This document shows positions 11,306 to 20,986 of a DNA stretch of 64,000 nt, piece after piece. The stretch spans positions 1-64,000 of the forward strand of contig JAPLDQ010000036.1 of NCBI GenBank assembly GCA_026391675.1. The letters run 5' to 3'. Made by a program: the position numbers and the translations under genes. Source of the DNA: Bacteroidota bacterium (GTDB taxonomy: Bacteria > Bacteroidota > Bacteroidia > Bacteroidales > JACABE01). Every line of letters begins with the position of its first letter. The first letter of the stretch is position 1. The notes under the pieces are model-generated. The model had not been told where the DNA came from. It saw only the letters and a program-made list of their open reading frames with translations, and did no database searches.

Positions 11306-12235
11306 TTGAAAATTCATCATAATACAGACGGACTCTCTCATATAAATTTTGCAGTTGCAACAATTGGTATGTTTGATGGTGTTCACTTGGGACATCAGCA
11401 AATATTATTGCAATTGCATGCAAAAGCACGTGAAAACAAAGGAGAATCCATAGTAATTACCTTCGATACCCATCCCCGTATTGTTTTACATCATGATTCC
11501 TATAAGTTAAAGTTTATAAATTCCTATCAGGAAAAAATTGCATTAATGGAAAAAGCTGGTGTTGACCATATTATTTTCTTACCTTTTACTGTTGAATTTT
11601 CTAAAAAATCAGCAGATGAATTTATTAAAGAGTTTCTCGTTGACAAATTACATATTAAGGTCTTGATTCTTGGATATGATAATCGCTTTGGGAATAAGGA
11701 ACATAATAATTTTAATCAGTTAACTGAATTAAGCAAGATCTATGATTTCGAAATTGAAAGGGTTGATGTAAAAGACTTTGAAGGATCTTCCGTTAGCTCT
11801 TCCAAGATCAGAGAAGCTTTAGACAAAGGGAATATACGTTACGCAAATCAATTATTGGGATATCCTTATGAATTTTCAGGTAAAGTGGTTAAAGGAAATC
11901 AAATCGGTAGAACAATAGGATTCCCTACTGCTAATATTGATCTTGAAAATGATTTTAAATTAATTCCTTCAATGGGAGTTTATGCTGTTAAAGTTAAATG
12001 GAATATGCAGTTTTACAACGGAATGCTGAATATTGGGATTCGTCCGACCTTAAATATTAATAAACTATGTATTGAAGTTCATATCTTTGATATTGATACT
12101 GAGCTATACGGGCAATATCTAAGTATTTATTTCGTTGATAAAATCAGGGAAGAACAACGATTTAATGGCTTAGATGCACTTATTGATCAATTGAAAAAAG
12201 ACGAAGTAACTGTTAAAGCGATATTAAATACCTAA
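11306..12235 (+). CDS. ribF: Bifunctional riboflavin kinase/FAD synthetase
   Basis: RibF turns riboflavin into FMN and then FAD. The 309-residue protein has the N-terminal nucleotidyltransferase domain (VATIGMFDGVHLGHQQIL at about 18-35; GYDNRFGN; SSSKIREAL) and the C-terminal flavokinase domain (GRTIGFPTANI, NGMLNIGIRPT). The start must be TTG at 11306 or close by. The first ATG would remove the first beta-strand before the FDGVHLGH motif, while the TTG start gives the usual MKIH-type N-terminus. It is followed 4 nt later by the LRR gene, so it probably heads an operon reaching recG. Confidence 0.95.
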   Translation: MKIHHNTDGLSHINFAVATIGMFDGVHLGHQQILLQLHAKARENKGESIVITFDTHPRIVLHHDSYKLKFINSYQEKIALMEKAGVDHIIFLPFTVEFSKKSADEFIKEFLVDKLHIKVLILGYDNRFGNKEHNNFNQLTELSKIYDFEIERVDVKDFEGSSVSSSKIREALDKGNIRYANQLLGYPYEFSGKVVKGNQIGRTIGFPTANIDLENDFKLIPSMGVYAVKVKWNMQFYNGMLNIGIRPTLNINKLCIEVHIFDIDTELYGQYLSIYFVDKIREEQRFNGLDALIDQLKKDEVTVKAILNT

Positions 12236-12239
12236 TAAA

Positions 12240-12836
12240 ATGTTTCGTATTCTTGTAATTATTTTCACTATTTTTTTGCAATTATCGGGCTATGCTCAAA
12301 TGCTCACAAAAGAACAGCTGGAACAACAAGCTGTTTACACATCTGTGTATGAAGCAATGAAGCATCCCGAAAAAGTTTATCGCCTTGATTTAAGCAAACA
12401 AAAATTGCAAACTATTCCCAAAGGTGTTTTCACCCTCTATAATTTACAGGAACTAATCCTTGCAAAGAATAAGCTGCATGAAATTCCACAGGAAATTGGC
12501 AATCTTACAAACCTACAAAAATTAGATGTTTCAAGAAATGAATTAACAGAATTGCCATCAAGTATAGGAAATTTAACAAATTTAGTCGAACTGATTGCCA
12601 ATCAGAATGAAATCTACAAACTCCCTCCCGAAATCGGGAACCTGATTAACATGGAATATTTAGATTTGTGGAGCAATGAAATAGATAGTTTTCCTAAAGA
12701 AATTGCTAACCTTAAAGATACATTGAAAAAACTGGATCTTAGGGTAATTTTGATTAACCTTGAAAAACAAAAAATTATTATTGAATTATTGCCTGAAACG
12801 GATATTTACTTTTCAAAAAGTTGTAATTGTCATTGA
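12240..12836 (+). CDS. Secreted leucine-rich-repeat protein
   Basis: The 198-residue protein has a signal peptide (residues 1-20, cleavage near GYAQ). It then carries about five 23-residue leucine-rich repeats of the bacterial type, such as LQKLDVSRNELTELPSSIGNLTN and MEYLDLWSNEIDSFPKEIANL. The tail ends in a cysteine pair (SCNCH). LRR domains usually bind proteins or glycans. No enzymatic domain is present and the ligand is unknown. It sits between ribF and the nitrilase gene with gaps of 4 and 15 nt, so it is probably co-transcribed with them. Confidence 0.85.
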   Translation: MFRILVIIFTIFLQLSGYAQMLTKEQLEQQAVYTSVYEAMKHPEKVYRLDLSKQKLQTIPKGVFTLYNLQELILAKNKLHEIPQEIGNLTNLQKLDVSRNELTELPSSIGNLTNLVELIANQNEIYKLPPEIGNLINMEYLDLWSNEIDSFPKEIANLKDTLKKLDLRVILINLEKQKIIIELLPETDIYFSKSCNCH

Positions 12837-12851
12837 GTTATAATATTAAAT

Positions 12852-13646
12852 ATGAATGATTTAAAAATTACCATAGTTCAAAGCGATTTAGTTTGGGAAA
12901 ATCCAACACAGAATTTATCAAATTTTGATAAAAAAATTGATGCAATTACTGATCAACCCGATATTATTGTATTACCCGAAACCTTTAATACTGCATTTTC
13001 CATTAATCCTGAAAAGTGTTCTGAAATTATGGAAGGAAACACTGTAAAATGGATGCATAAAAAGGCATTTGAGAAAAATGCCGTTATCGTCGGCAGTCTA
13101 CTGGTGAATGAAAATGGTAAAATTTTTAACCGTATCGTTTGGATGCAGCCTGATGGCAGCTGTTTTACTTATGACAAGCGTCATTTATTCAGGATGAGCG
13201 ATGAGTACAAACTTATGAATGGTGGTTTAAAGCGAAAAGTTATAAATTATAATGGATGGAACATTAATCTGTTGATTTGTTATGACCTCCGCTTTCCGGT
13301 TTGGAGTAAAAACACCTATAAAGAAGGAAAATATGAATTTGACCTGATAATATATGCTGCCAACTGGCCTGCTGCCCGTTCTCATATCTGGCAAACGCTA
13401 TTAAAGGCAAGGGCTATTGAAAACCAGGCTTATGTAATAGGTGTTAACAGAATAGGAAAAGATGGTGCGGGTACTGATCATACAGGTGATTCAATGATTA
13501 TTGATCCTATGGGTAATGTATTACAACAGGCAAAGCCATCAGAAGAAGAAACACTTAGTGTAATACTTTCCAAGAATTTTTTACAGGAATTCAGGAATAA
13601 ATTTACTGTTGGACTGGATTGGGACAATTTCTCATTACAAAGTTAG
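12852..13646 (+). CDS. Nitrilase-superfamily amidase (omega-amidase/YafV type)
   Basis: The 264-residue carbon-nitrogen hydrolase has the complete catalytic triad: Glu in VLPETFNTAF (about residue 43), Lys in YDKRHLF (about 110), and Cys in LLICYDLRFPVW (about 145). The order and the LRFPVW context fit omega-amidases, which hydrolyse alpha-ketoglutaramate or ketosuccinamate in the methionine salvage and transamination repair route. The length matches that clade. It is preceded by the LRR gene and followed by recG. Exact substrate is inferred from family resemblance only. Confidence 0.88.
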   Translation: MNDLKITIVQSDLVWENPTQNLSNFDKKIDAITDQPDIIVLPETFNTAFSINPEKCSEIMEGNTVKWMHKKAFEKNAVIVGSLLVNENGKIFNRIVWMQPDGSCFTYDKRHLFRMSDEYKLMNGGLKRKVINYNGWNINLLICYDLRFPVWSKNTYKEGKYEFDLIIYAANWPAARSHIWQTLLKARAIENQAYVIGVNRIGKDGAGTDHTGDSMIIDPMGNVLQQAKPSEEETLSVILSKNFLQEFRNKFTVGLDWDNFSLQS

Positions 13647-13678
13647 AAGATAGCAATCAGAATTTAGAAATCTTTCTC

Positions 13679-15784
13679 ATGTCGTACAATTTTGCCGAAA
13701 CACCTATAGAGTTTTTAAAAGGCGTTGGTCCCAAACGGGCAGAATTGCTCAGTAAGGAATTAAATATCCGTTGTTTTGGCGATTTATTGCAATATTATCC
13801 TTTTCGTTACATTGACAGAAGTAAGTTTCATAAAGCCAATGAAATTACAAGCGATTTGGTATACGTGCAAATGAAAGGGAAAATTGTAGCTACTGAAACT
13901 ATTGGCAAAATGCGAGCCAGTCGATTTGTTGCCACATTTAAGGATGAAACAGGAAGCATAGAATTGGTTTGGTTTCAGGGGATTAAATGGATAAAGGAAA
14001 AATTGAAATTAGGTGAAGAATATGTCGTTTTTGGAAAACCCTCAATTTTTAATAAAACATACAATATTCTCCATCCTGATATTGAATTACTAAGCGAAAA
14101 TCAAAGCGAAATTTCTGAAGGTTTATATCCATATTACAGTTCGTCAGAGAAGTTGAAAGCCATGGGTTTTACCTCCCGGGGAATCAGTAAAATTACCAAA
14201 ACATTGGTCATCATGGCCAAGAACAGCATTCCGGAAACCTTAACCCCTGAAATTATCAGTAAATACAAGTTTATTTCACGGGAAGAAGCTCTGATTAACA
14301 TTCATTTCCCAGCCAATGCTGAAATTTTACAAAAAGCACAAATACGGATTAAATTTGAAGAATTGTTTTACCTGCAGTTAAGTTTGTTAATGATGCGTCA
14401 AATCAGGCTGGTAAAAACCGAAGGTCATCGTTTTACCAGTGTTGGTGAACATTTCAATGCATTTTATAATACAAAACTGCCATTTGAATTAACCAATGCC
14501 CAAAAACGCGTAATAAAAGAAATCCGTACCGATCTGGGCAGTGGTAAACAGATGAACCGCTTGCTGCAAGGCGATGTTGGCAGTGGGAAAACGTTGGTTG
14601 CATTGATGTGTATGCTGATTGCATTAGATAACAATTATCAGTCCTGTTTAATGGTTCCAACAGAAATACTGGCCAATCAGCATTTTGAAACCATTAGCCG
14701 TATGCTTGATGGTTTAAATGTTAATGTTGAATTACTGACAGGATCAACCAAAGCAGCCAAACGTAAAAAAATTGACGAAGGTTTGCAATCTGCTCAGATT
14801 CATATTCTGATTGGTACACATGCATTGATTGAAGATACTGTTCAATTTGCCAATTTAGGTCTGGTAATTATTGATGAACAACATCGCTTTGGTGTTGAAC
14901 AACGTGCCAAATTATGGAATAAAAATGAAAAGCAGCCGCATATTTTAGTAATGACAGCCACACCAATACCACGTACACTGGCAATGACACTTTACGGCGA
15001 TCTGGATTATTCTGCCATTGACGAAATGCCTCCGGGCAGAAAATCAATTAAAACCTATCATTATTTTGACTCCGGAAGATTAAAGGTCTTTGCATTCCTG
15101 AAACAACAAGTAAATGCAGGAAGGCAGGTTTATGTGGTTTATCCGCTTATCAACGAATCAGTAACCCTTGATTTAAAAGATTTAATGGATGGTTACAACA
15201 GTATTACCCGCGAATTTCCTTTACCTGAATATGCCGTAAGCATTGTACACGGCCAAATGAAATCTGCTGATAAGGATTACGAAATGCAACGCTTTGTAAA
15301 AGGTGAAACACAGCTAATGGTTTCCACAACAGTTATTGAAGTGGGTGTTGATGTTCCAAATGCTTCTGTAATGCTTATTGAAAATGCCGAACGATTTGGC
15401 TTATCTCAGTTGCATCAGCTCAGAGGACGTGTCGGACGTGGCGCCGAGCAATCATACTGCATACTGATGACCGGTAATAAACTTACTTCAGATGGAAGAA
15501 AAAGAATAGAAACCATGGTACGAACAACAGATGGTTTTGAAATTGCTGAAGCAGATTTAAAACTTCGTGGGCCCGGTGATATGCAAGGTACACAACAAAG
15601 CGGTATGCTGGATTTACACCTGGCGGATATTGTTAAGGATGAAAAATTGATTAAACATGCCCGTGATCTGGCCATTGATATTTTAAAGCATGATGCAATG
15701 CTTGAATCTCAAAAAAATCAAAAGCTGAGAGAACAACTGCAACGCATGAAAAAAGTCAGGGGTAACTGGGAAAAAATAAGCTAA
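13679..15784 (+). CDS. recG: ATP-dependent DNA helicase RecG
   Basis: This 701-residue branch-migration helicase reverses stalled replication forks and processes Holliday junctions. It has the N-terminal wedge/OB domain (FLKGVGPKRAELL; FATFKDETGSIELVWFQG), then helicase motifs I (LLQGDVGSGKT), II (VIIDEQHRFG), III (VMTATPIPRT) and VI (QLRGRVGRG), and the C-terminal TRG-like region (LKLRGPGDMQGTQQSG). A longer frame reaches back to 13619, but that would overlap the nitrilase gene. The ATG at 13679, giving MSYNFAETPIEFLKGVGPKR, fits the family start. Confidence 0.97.
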   Translation: MSYNFAETPIEFLKGVGPKRAELLSKELNIRCFGDLLQYYPFRYIDRSKFHKANEITSDLVYVQMKGKIVATETIGKMRASRFVATFKDETGSIELVWFQGIKWIKEKLKLGEEYVVFGKPSIFNKTYNILHPDIELLSENQSEISEGLYPYYSSSEKLKAMGFTSRGISKITKTLVIMAKNSIPETLTPEIISKYKFISREEALINIHFPANAEILQKAQIRIKFEELFYLQLSLLMMRQIRLVKTEGHRFTSVGEHFNAFYNTKLPFELTNAQKRVIKEIRTDLGSGKQMNRLLQGDVGSGKTLVALMCMLIALDNNYQSCLMVPTEILANQHFETISRMLDGLNVNVELLTGSTKAAKRKKIDEGLQSAQIHILIGTHALIEDTVQFANLGLVIIDEQHRFGVEQRAKLWNKNEKQPHILVMTATPIPRTLAMTLYGDLDYSAIDEMPPGRKSIKTYHYFDSGRLKVFAFLKQQVNAGRQVYVVYPLINESVTLDLKDLMDGYNSITREFPLPEYAVSIVHGQMKSADKDYEMQRFVKGETQLMVSTTVIEVGVDVPNASVMLIENAERFGLSQLHQLRGRVGRGAEQSYCILMTGNKLTSDGRKRIETMVRTTDGFEIAEADLKLRGPGDMQGTQQSGMLDLHLADIVKDEKLIKHARDLAIDILKHDAMLESQKNQKLREQLQRMKKVRGNWEKIS

Positions 15785-15887
15785 AATCATTTTTAATCTT
15801 TTTATTAAATTTTAAAGCATCGAAAAAGGATTTTTAACACAAAACTCTAACTTTATAAACTTTTCACTTTAAAACTTTATAAACTAA

Positions 15888-16532
15888 TCAAGGTGCAATT
15901 CTTTTAATTTTCCATGTTTTAGCATCCTTGCTGCAATATTTGATTCTGTCGTGAAGGCGGTTTTCCCTGCCCTGCCAGAATTCAATTCTTTTGGGAATTA
16001 CCCTGTAACCGCCCCAATTATCAGGACGTTTAACAGGTTTATCACCTTGTTTTTTTACAAAGAGTTGATGCATCATTTCTAAAAAATTCCGGTCGGGTAT
16101 GGTTGCACTTTGCTCAGAAATACAGGCACTCACCTGACTTTCAAACGGGCGGCTTGCAAAGTATTCATCAGACTCTTTACCAGAAACCTTAACTACCTCA
16201 CCTTCTACACGCACCTGCCTTTCGAGCTCTTTCCAGAAGAAAACCAGGGCAACATTGGGATTGTTTTTGATATGATTGCCTTTGCGACTTTCGTAATTGG
16301 TAAAAAAATAAAAACCTTTTTCGTCGAAACCTTTTAACAGCACTATGCGTGCCGATGGAAAACCTTTGGTGGAAATAGTTGACAGACACATTGCAGTTGG
16401 TTCTTCCACCTGTGCGTTAATTGCTTCATCCAACCACTTCCCAAACTGCTTGTAGGGATTGGCATCGATATTTGTTTCAATTAATTGAAATTTTTTATAA
16501 TCTTTCCTTATTTTTGCAATGTCTTCAAGCAT
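15888..16532 (-). CDS. pdxH: Pyridoxamine/pyridoxine 5'-phosphate oxidase
   Basis: The FMN-dependent enzyme makes pyridoxal 5'-phosphate. The 214-residue chain contains the typical elements: RKDYKKFQLIETN at the start, AMCLSTISTKGFPSARIVLLKGFDEKGFYFFTNYESRKG (FMN and substrate binding), VALVFFWKELERQVRVEGEV, and the C-terminal signature PDNWGGYRVIPKRIEFWQGRENRLHDR. I chose the ATG at 16532 (MLEDIAKIRKDY); an upstream ATG at 16559 would add nine atypical residues. It is divergent from the TPR gene with only 32 nt between the starts. Confidence 0.96.
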   Translation of the reverse strand: MLEDIAKIRKDYKKFQLIETNIDANPYKQFGKWLDEAINAQVEEPTAMCLSTISTKGFPSARIVLLKGFDEKGFYFFTNYESRKGNHIKNNPNVALVFFWKELERQVRVEGEVVKVSGKESDEYFASRPFESQVSACISEQSATIPDRNFLEMMHQLFVKKQGDKPVKRPDNWGGYRVIPKRIEFWQGRENRLHDRIKYCSKDAKTWKIKRIAP

Positions 16533-16564
16533 ATTTCTATATTTTTTACAAAAATACATTAAGA

Positions 16565-17791
16565 ATGTTCAATATTAAAAGTTTTGTTTTAATTATCATT
16601 TTGTTTATCAATTTTCAGCTGACATTTGCACAATCTTCGGCTGTTATGTATAATGATGCTGTTGATTTGATGCATAAAGAAAAGTACACTGAAGCCATTG
16701 AAATCTTTAATAAAATCATCAATAAATCGCCTTTTTATTATGAAGCTTATGCTGACAGGGGAAATTGCTATTATGCATTAGGTAAAAATGCAGAAGCATT
16801 AAAAGATTACAATACTTCAATCAGCAAGAATAAAGAGTATTACATGGTTTATTACTATCGTGGCATTTACTTTTTAAATCTTCAGGATTATAAATCAGCT
16901 TTAAGCGATTTTAATAAATGTATCAGCATTAAACCAGGTTTTGCAAGTGTTTATCCAAAACGGGCATTGATGTACGAAGAAAGTCAGGAATATGATAAAT
17001 CACTGACAGATTATAATAAATCCATTGAAAATGACAAATCAAATGCTGAATTATACTTCAGAAGAGGAAGAATTTATGCTCAGTTAAGAAAATATTCCGA
17101 AGCCAATGCAGATTTTACAAAAACTATCACATTGAAAAATGATTTTGTAGAGGCCTATCATGAAAGAGCAAAATTAAACTGGGGAAAAGCATATCCTACA
17201 TTAGCCATAAACGATTTAAGTAAACTGGTTTCGATGAATTATAATCTGAAAGAAGTATTGGCTGAAAGAGGAAAAGCTTATTTTCAATTAAAGAAATATA
17301 CTGAAGCTTTGGCAGATTTTACAAGGTTGACGGACGTTTTGAAAGTTACTGCTTCAGATATTTATATTAAAAAAGCAAACTGTAATGTGCAGTTGGGTAA
17401 TAACGAAGCTGCCATAAAAGATTATTCAAAAGTGGTTAATGCCGACAGAAGTAATGAAGATGCTTTGGTTAAACGTGGCGAATTATATGCAAAACTAAAC
17501 AAAACACCATTGGCTATCAGTGATTTTAAAAAAGCTTTAACATTAAATCCTCAGAATATTGAAGCCTATAAAGGCAGAGCGAAGATGTATATGAATCAGA
17601 AAAGGTACGACTTAGCGTTGGAAGATTTAAATGATGCCATTAAAATCAAGCAGGACGGCGAAGCATATTATTTACGCGGAGGAATTAAAAGTCTTAAAAA
17701 TGACAGTAAAGGCAGTTGTGCTGATTTAAAAATTGCTGCAAGTCTTGAGTATGAAGAAGCAATTGCTAAATTAGCAGATTTGTGTCCTTAA
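16565..17791 (+). CDS. Secreted TPR-repeat protein
   Basis: This 408-residue protein has a signal peptide (about 1-23, ending LTFAQ) followed by an almost continuous array of about ten tetratricopeptide repeats. Clear 34-residue units include YYEAYADRGNCYYALGKNAEALKDYN and AELYFRRGRIYAQLRKYSEANADF. TPR arrays act as protein-protein scaffolds, probably in the periplasm here. The frame is open upstream to 16421, but that would run through pdxH; the ATG at 16565 gives the proper signal peptide. It is convergent with the methyltransferase gene, with stop codons only 6 nt apart. Confidence 0.88.
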   Translation: MFNIKSFVLIIILFINFQLTFAQSSAVMYNDAVDLMHKEKYTEAIEIFNKIINKSPFYYEAYADRGNCYYALGKNAEALKDYNTSISKNKEYYMVYYYRGIYFLNLQDYKSALSDFNKCISIKPGFASVYPKRALMYEESQEYDKSLTDYNKSIENDKSNAELYFRRGRIYAQLRKYSEANADFTKTITLKNDFVEAYHERAKLNWGKAYPTLAINDLSKLVSMNYNLKEVLAERGKAYFQLKKYTEALADFTRLTDVLKVTASDIYIKKANCNVQLGNNEAAIKDYSKVVNADRSNEDALVKRGELYAKLNKTPLAISDFKKALTLNPQNIEAYKGRAKMYMNQKRYDLALEDLNDAIKIKQDGEAYYLRGGIKSLKNDSKGSCADLKIAASLEYEEAIAKLADLCP

Positions 17792-17796
17792 AAATT

Positions 17797-18990
17797 TTAT
17801 TCTACAAACAGCACCAACCCTTTCAGGTATTCACTTTCCGGATGATAAATATTAATCGGATGGTCAGCTCCCTGCGATAACTGATGCAGAATTTTAACCT
17901 CCCTTTTGGCTTGTGCTGCTGCCGTAAATATCATGGTTCTGAAATCTTCACTTGAAATAGCCTGAGAACATGAAAAAGTAAACAACAAGCCACCTTTTTT
18001 TATGTTATGAATGACTTTATTATTTATACTTCTGTATCCTTTCAAGCCTTTTTCCTTTAAATGCAAATGTTTTGCAAATGCAGGCGGGTCAAGCACAACA
18101 ACATCGTAATCATTATCCATTTTATCGAGAAAACTAAAAGCATCTTCAGCAAAAGCCTGATGCTTATCACATTCTCCGAAGTTGAGCATAACATTCTTAT
18201 TGGTCAGATTAGTTGCTTTCTGGGAACTATCCACACTGTGAACCAATTCAGCACCACCTTTTAATGCTGCTATGGAAAAGCCTCCGGTATAAGCAAATAC
18301 ATTTAAAACTTTTTTGCCGGCACAGTATTTTTCAAGCAATTTGCGGTTTTCGCGCTGGTCAATGAAAAAGCCAGTTTTTTGACCTTCTTCTATATCAACA
18401 ATGTATTGATTATCATATTCATTAACTATAATTTCTGTTTTATTAGCTTGAAATAAAAATCCTTTCAAATCTTCTTTTTCAATGGCATTACTAAGCGTAG
18501 TCTCACTTTTATTATAAATCGATTTTAATTTATCACCTAAAACATTTTTTAAGACATTTACAAATGTATCTTTGAGTAAAAACATTCCATAAGAATGAAA
18601 CTGAATAACCACATTTCCATCATAATAATCCATGATTAAACCGGGCATTAAATCACCTTCACCATGAATTAACCTGAATGCATTGATTGATTTGTTTTCG
18701 TATAAACCCAAAGTTTTTCTGAGGTTTACAGCCCGCTGAAATTTTTGCAGCCAAAAATCTTCATCAATTTCACATTGTGTGAAACTGAATATCCTGACAG
18801 TAATACTGCCCTCTTCCTGATAATGACCAGTTGCCAGGTATTTTTTTGATGAATCATACACCTCAACGATTTCGCCATCGCTTAATTCTTTGGTAACAGC
18901 CTCAATTGCACCCGAAAAAACCCATGGATGAAAACGTTGTAATGATCTTTCTTTCCCGGGTTTTAATATAATTTTTGGATAATTGCTCAT
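17797..18990 (-). CDS. RlmI-like class I SAM-dependent rRNA methyltransferase
   Basis: The 397-residue protein has the N-terminal PUA domain (IILKPGKERSLQRFHPWVFSGAI), a central region with EDLKGFLFQANKTEIIVNE, and a Rossmann methyltransferase fold. Motif I is KKVLNVFAYTGGFSIAALKGGA, and motif IV is VVLDPPAFAK. This layout matches RlmI (m5C1962 of 23S rRNA) and close COG1092 relatives. The site modified in this organism is not certain, so no gene symbol is given. It is followed on the same strand by nothing nearby and preceded by rsmG (15 nt gap), which suggests a two-gene rRNA-methylation operon. Confidence 0.92.
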   Translation of the reverse strand: MSNYPKIILKPGKERSLQRFHPWVFSGAIEAVTKELSDGEIVEVYDSSKKYLATGHYQEEGSITVRIFSFTQCEIDEDFWLQKFQRAVNLRKTLGLYENKSINAFRLIHGEGDLMPGLIMDYYDGNVVIQFHSYGMFLLKDTFVNVLKNVLGDKLKSIYNKSETTLSNAIEKEDLKGFLFQANKTEIIVNEYDNQYIVDIEEGQKTGFFIDQRENRKLLEKYCAGKKVLNVFAYTGGFSIAALKGGAELVHSVDSSQKATNLTNKNVMLNFGECDKHQAFAEDAFSFLDKMDNDYDVVVLDPPAFAKHLHLKEKGLKGYRSINNKVIHNIKKGGLLFTFSCSQAISSEDFRTMIFTAAAQAKREVKILHQLSQGADHPINIYHPESEYLKGLVLFVE

Positions 18991-19005
18991 GATGGTAAAA
19001 TTGAA

Positions 19006-19623
19006 TTAATAGATATGAATCACCTTTTTTGTTTCAAAGAATTCTTCTTCAAAAAAATCACTGATATTGTATATTGTAGAATAATTTTTAAATTTACGCA
19101 GTTCATCTGTTAAATCGCCGCCTTTTAAATAGATAATGCCATTCTTCAGTTCGTTCTGACTTTTGGGAAGAACCAAATGCTTAACCCAATTATAAAATTC
19201 AGGTAAAGTAGTAACAGCACGACTTACAATAAAATTAAACCGTCTGTCAATATCTTCAACCCTTAACTTTTCTGCTGTAAGGTTTTTTAATCCTATTCCT
19301 TCAGCAACTGCTTCAACCACTGTGATTTTTTTACCAATTGAATCAATTAAATGAAAATCACATTCAGGAAAAAGAATAGCCAGAGGAATTCCGGGAAAGC
19401 CACCACCGGTACCAACATCCAATATAGTAGTCCCTTTTTTAAATTGAATAACTTTAGCAATTGCCAGAGAGTGCAATATATGATTAACAGCCAGATTTTC
19501 GATATCCTTGCGGGAAATAACATTAATCTTTGTATTCCATTCGGTATACAAAGGAATGAGTTTTTCAAACATTTCCATTTGCTCCTGACTGATATCAGGA
19601 AAATATTTTTTTATAATCATCAT
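19006..19623 (-). CDS. rsmG: 16S rRNA (guanine527-N7)-methyltransferase
   Basis: RsmG methylates G527 of 16S rRNA. The 205-residue chain has the RsmG signature: an N-terminal helical part (QMEMFEKLIPLYTEWNTKINVISRKDIENLAVNHILHSL), the SAM-binding motif ILDVGTGGGFPGIPLAILFPE, and FIVSRAVTTLPEF. Length is normal. It lies 15 nt upstream of the RlmI-like gene, and the two are probably transcribed together. Two ATGs are adjacent (MMIIKKYF); either may be used. Confidence 0.96.
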   Translation of the reverse strand: MMIIKKYFPDISQEQMEMFEKLIPLYTEWNTKINVISRKDIENLAVNHILHSLAIAKVIQFKKGTTILDVGTGGGFPGIPLAILFPECDFHLIDSIGKKITVVEAVAEGIGLKNLTAEKLRVEDIDRRFNFIVSRAVTTLPEFYNWVKHLVLPKSQNELKNGIIYLKGGDLTDELRKFKNYSTIYNISDFFEEEFFETKKVIHIY

Positions 19624-19709
19624 AATTACAATCGATTATGTTGGTATTTGATAACATTTTATTGTGCAAAAAACAATTGTTTTATTCATAAAATGATACT
19701 GCAAAATTA

Positions 19710-19717
19710 TACTTTTG
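19710..19717 (+). promoter_or_regulatory. -7 promoter element for the glucosaminidase gene
   Basis: TACTTTTG matches TAnnTTTG, ending 37 nt before the ATG at 19755. No well-spaced -33 element is visible. Confidence 0.5.
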
Positions 19718-19754
19718 TGTTTAATAATTGGAAATTTAATAATTATACACTTTA

Positions 19755-20717
19755 ATGAAACTTATCAAATTAATTATTTGCCTCATAATGCTTTGCCTTT
19801 TCAGCATTGTTGATGCACAGGAAAATAAAAAGCAAATCAGTATCGGCGAATACATTGAAACCTATAAATTAATTGCCATTAAAAATATGCAGGATTTCAA
19901 AATCCCAGCCAGTATTACCCTGGCCCAGGGAATTTTAGAATCTGCTAATGGAAACAGTGAACTGGCGATAAATGCCAATAATCATTTTGGCATTAAATGC
20001 ACCAGTGACTGGACTGGGAAGACCTATCTGAAGGACGACGATAAAAAAGATGATTGTTTCAGGGTATATGTTGCAGCGTTGGATTCTTATACTGACCATT
20101 CCATTTTTATTAAAAACAGGCCCAGATATGCTGGATTGTTTCTGTTGAATATAAATGACTATAAAGCTTGGGCAAAGGGATTGAAGGATGCCGGTTATGC
20201 TACCAATCCAAAATATCCTGAATTGCTTATTAAAATTATTGAGGATAATAAGCTGTATGAGCTTGATAATAATACGCAAACACCTGTATTTATTGCAACA
20301 ACAGTGAGCAATAGCCCGCAATCAGATGCAAAAGAAGATTTTGAAGTTATTTCAATAAGTAATAATAACAGGAAAGTATTTTCCAACAACAATATCAAAT
20401 TTGTTTTGGTAAAGAAAGGAGATACTTTTAAAAGCATTGCTGATGATTTTGAAATGAAACCCGGAGAAATTTACCGCTATAATGATTTCCAGGAAAATTA
20501 CACATTAAAAGAGGGTGAAAAAGTATATTTACAACCCAAGCGGAGAAAGGGCAGTGCTGAATTTCATATGGTTACGCCAGATGATACGTTTTTGAGCATT
20601 TCGCAACAATACGGGATAAAACTTAAGCATTTATTAAAGAAAAATAATCTCGAAAAAGACGCTCAGATTCAGCCCGGTGATAAACTCTGGTTGCAGGAAA
20701 GGAAGCCAAAATCGTAA
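19755..20717 (+). CDS. Secreted glucosaminidase/muramidase with LysM domains
   Basis: The 320-residue exported peptidoglycan hydrolase has a signal peptide (1-21, ending VDAQ) and a FlgJ/glucosaminidase domain at about 29-170. Marked motifs are SITLAQGILESANGNSELAINANNHFGIKC with the catalytic Glu, and the DDCFRVYVAALDSYTDHSIF core. Two LysM modules follow, at about 215-260 (FVLVKKGDTFKSIADDF) and 270-315 (HMVTPDDTFLSISQQYG). It probably trims cell-wall glycan in the periplasm during growth or division. It is a single gene followed by accessory DNA. Confidence 0.93.
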   Translation: MKLIKLIICLIMLCLFSIVDAQENKKQISIGEYIETYKLIAIKNMQDFKIPASITLAQGILESANGNSELAINANNHFGIKCTSDWTGKTYLKDDDKKDDCFRVYVAALDSYTDHSIFIKNRPRYAGLFLLNINDYKAWAKGLKDAGYATNPKYPELLIKIIEDNKLYELDNNTQTPVFIATTVSNSPQSDAKEDFEVISISNNNRKVFSNNNIKFVLVKKGDTFKSIADDFEMKPGEIYRYNDFQENYTLKEGEKVYLQPKRRKGSAEFHMVTPDDTFLSISQQYGIKLKHLLKKNNLEKDAQIQPGDKLWLQERKPKS

Positions 20718-20877
20718 AATTAATTCTTCAGAAATTTTCTGCTATCAAGAAAAATTGTTTCATTTCAATGACTCATACAAGTTATAGAAATTAATAATTA
20801 AAAGCAGATTGATTGAAGATTATTTTCAATTGTTATTATCTCTCAAATTTTGAAAATTCTATATAATTTCTTATTAT

Positions 20878-20911
20878 TTTGAGATTTAAATAATTTTATA
20901 AACTATATTTG
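20878..20911 (+). promoter_or_regulatory. Promoter of the HTH-ImmA/DUF4411 operon
   Basis: TTTG at 20878-20881 and TATATTTG at 20904-20911 are 22 nt apart, matching the Bacteroidota -33/-7 pattern. The predicted start lies about 70 nt before the ATG, leaving room for the palindrome at 20955-20977 inside the transcribed leader. Confidence 0.55.
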
Positions 20912-20954
20912 CAACATAAATTTTAATACGTTAGTAAATAAAATCAATTGTAAT

Positions 20955-20977
20955 AAAATTACATTTCATGTAATTTT
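20955..20977. promoter_or_regulatory. Palindrome, possible operator of the HTH-ImmA operon
   Basis: AAAATTACAT and ATGTAATTTT form a perfect 10-bp inverted repeat with a 3-nt spacer, ending 9 nt before the start codon of the HTH-ImmA gene. Antitoxin-type HTH proteins usually bind such palindromes in their own promoter region. Its position downstream of the -7 element would fit roadblock repression or, at the RNA level, a hairpin close to the start codon. Binding is an inference. Confidence 0.5.
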
Positions 20978-20986
20978 TAATCTAAA

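Noticed and set aside
19351..19755. 134-codon plus-strand frame opposite rsmG
   Set aside because: It is the antisense of a well-recognised rsmG gene and runs into the promoter of the glucosaminidase gene.
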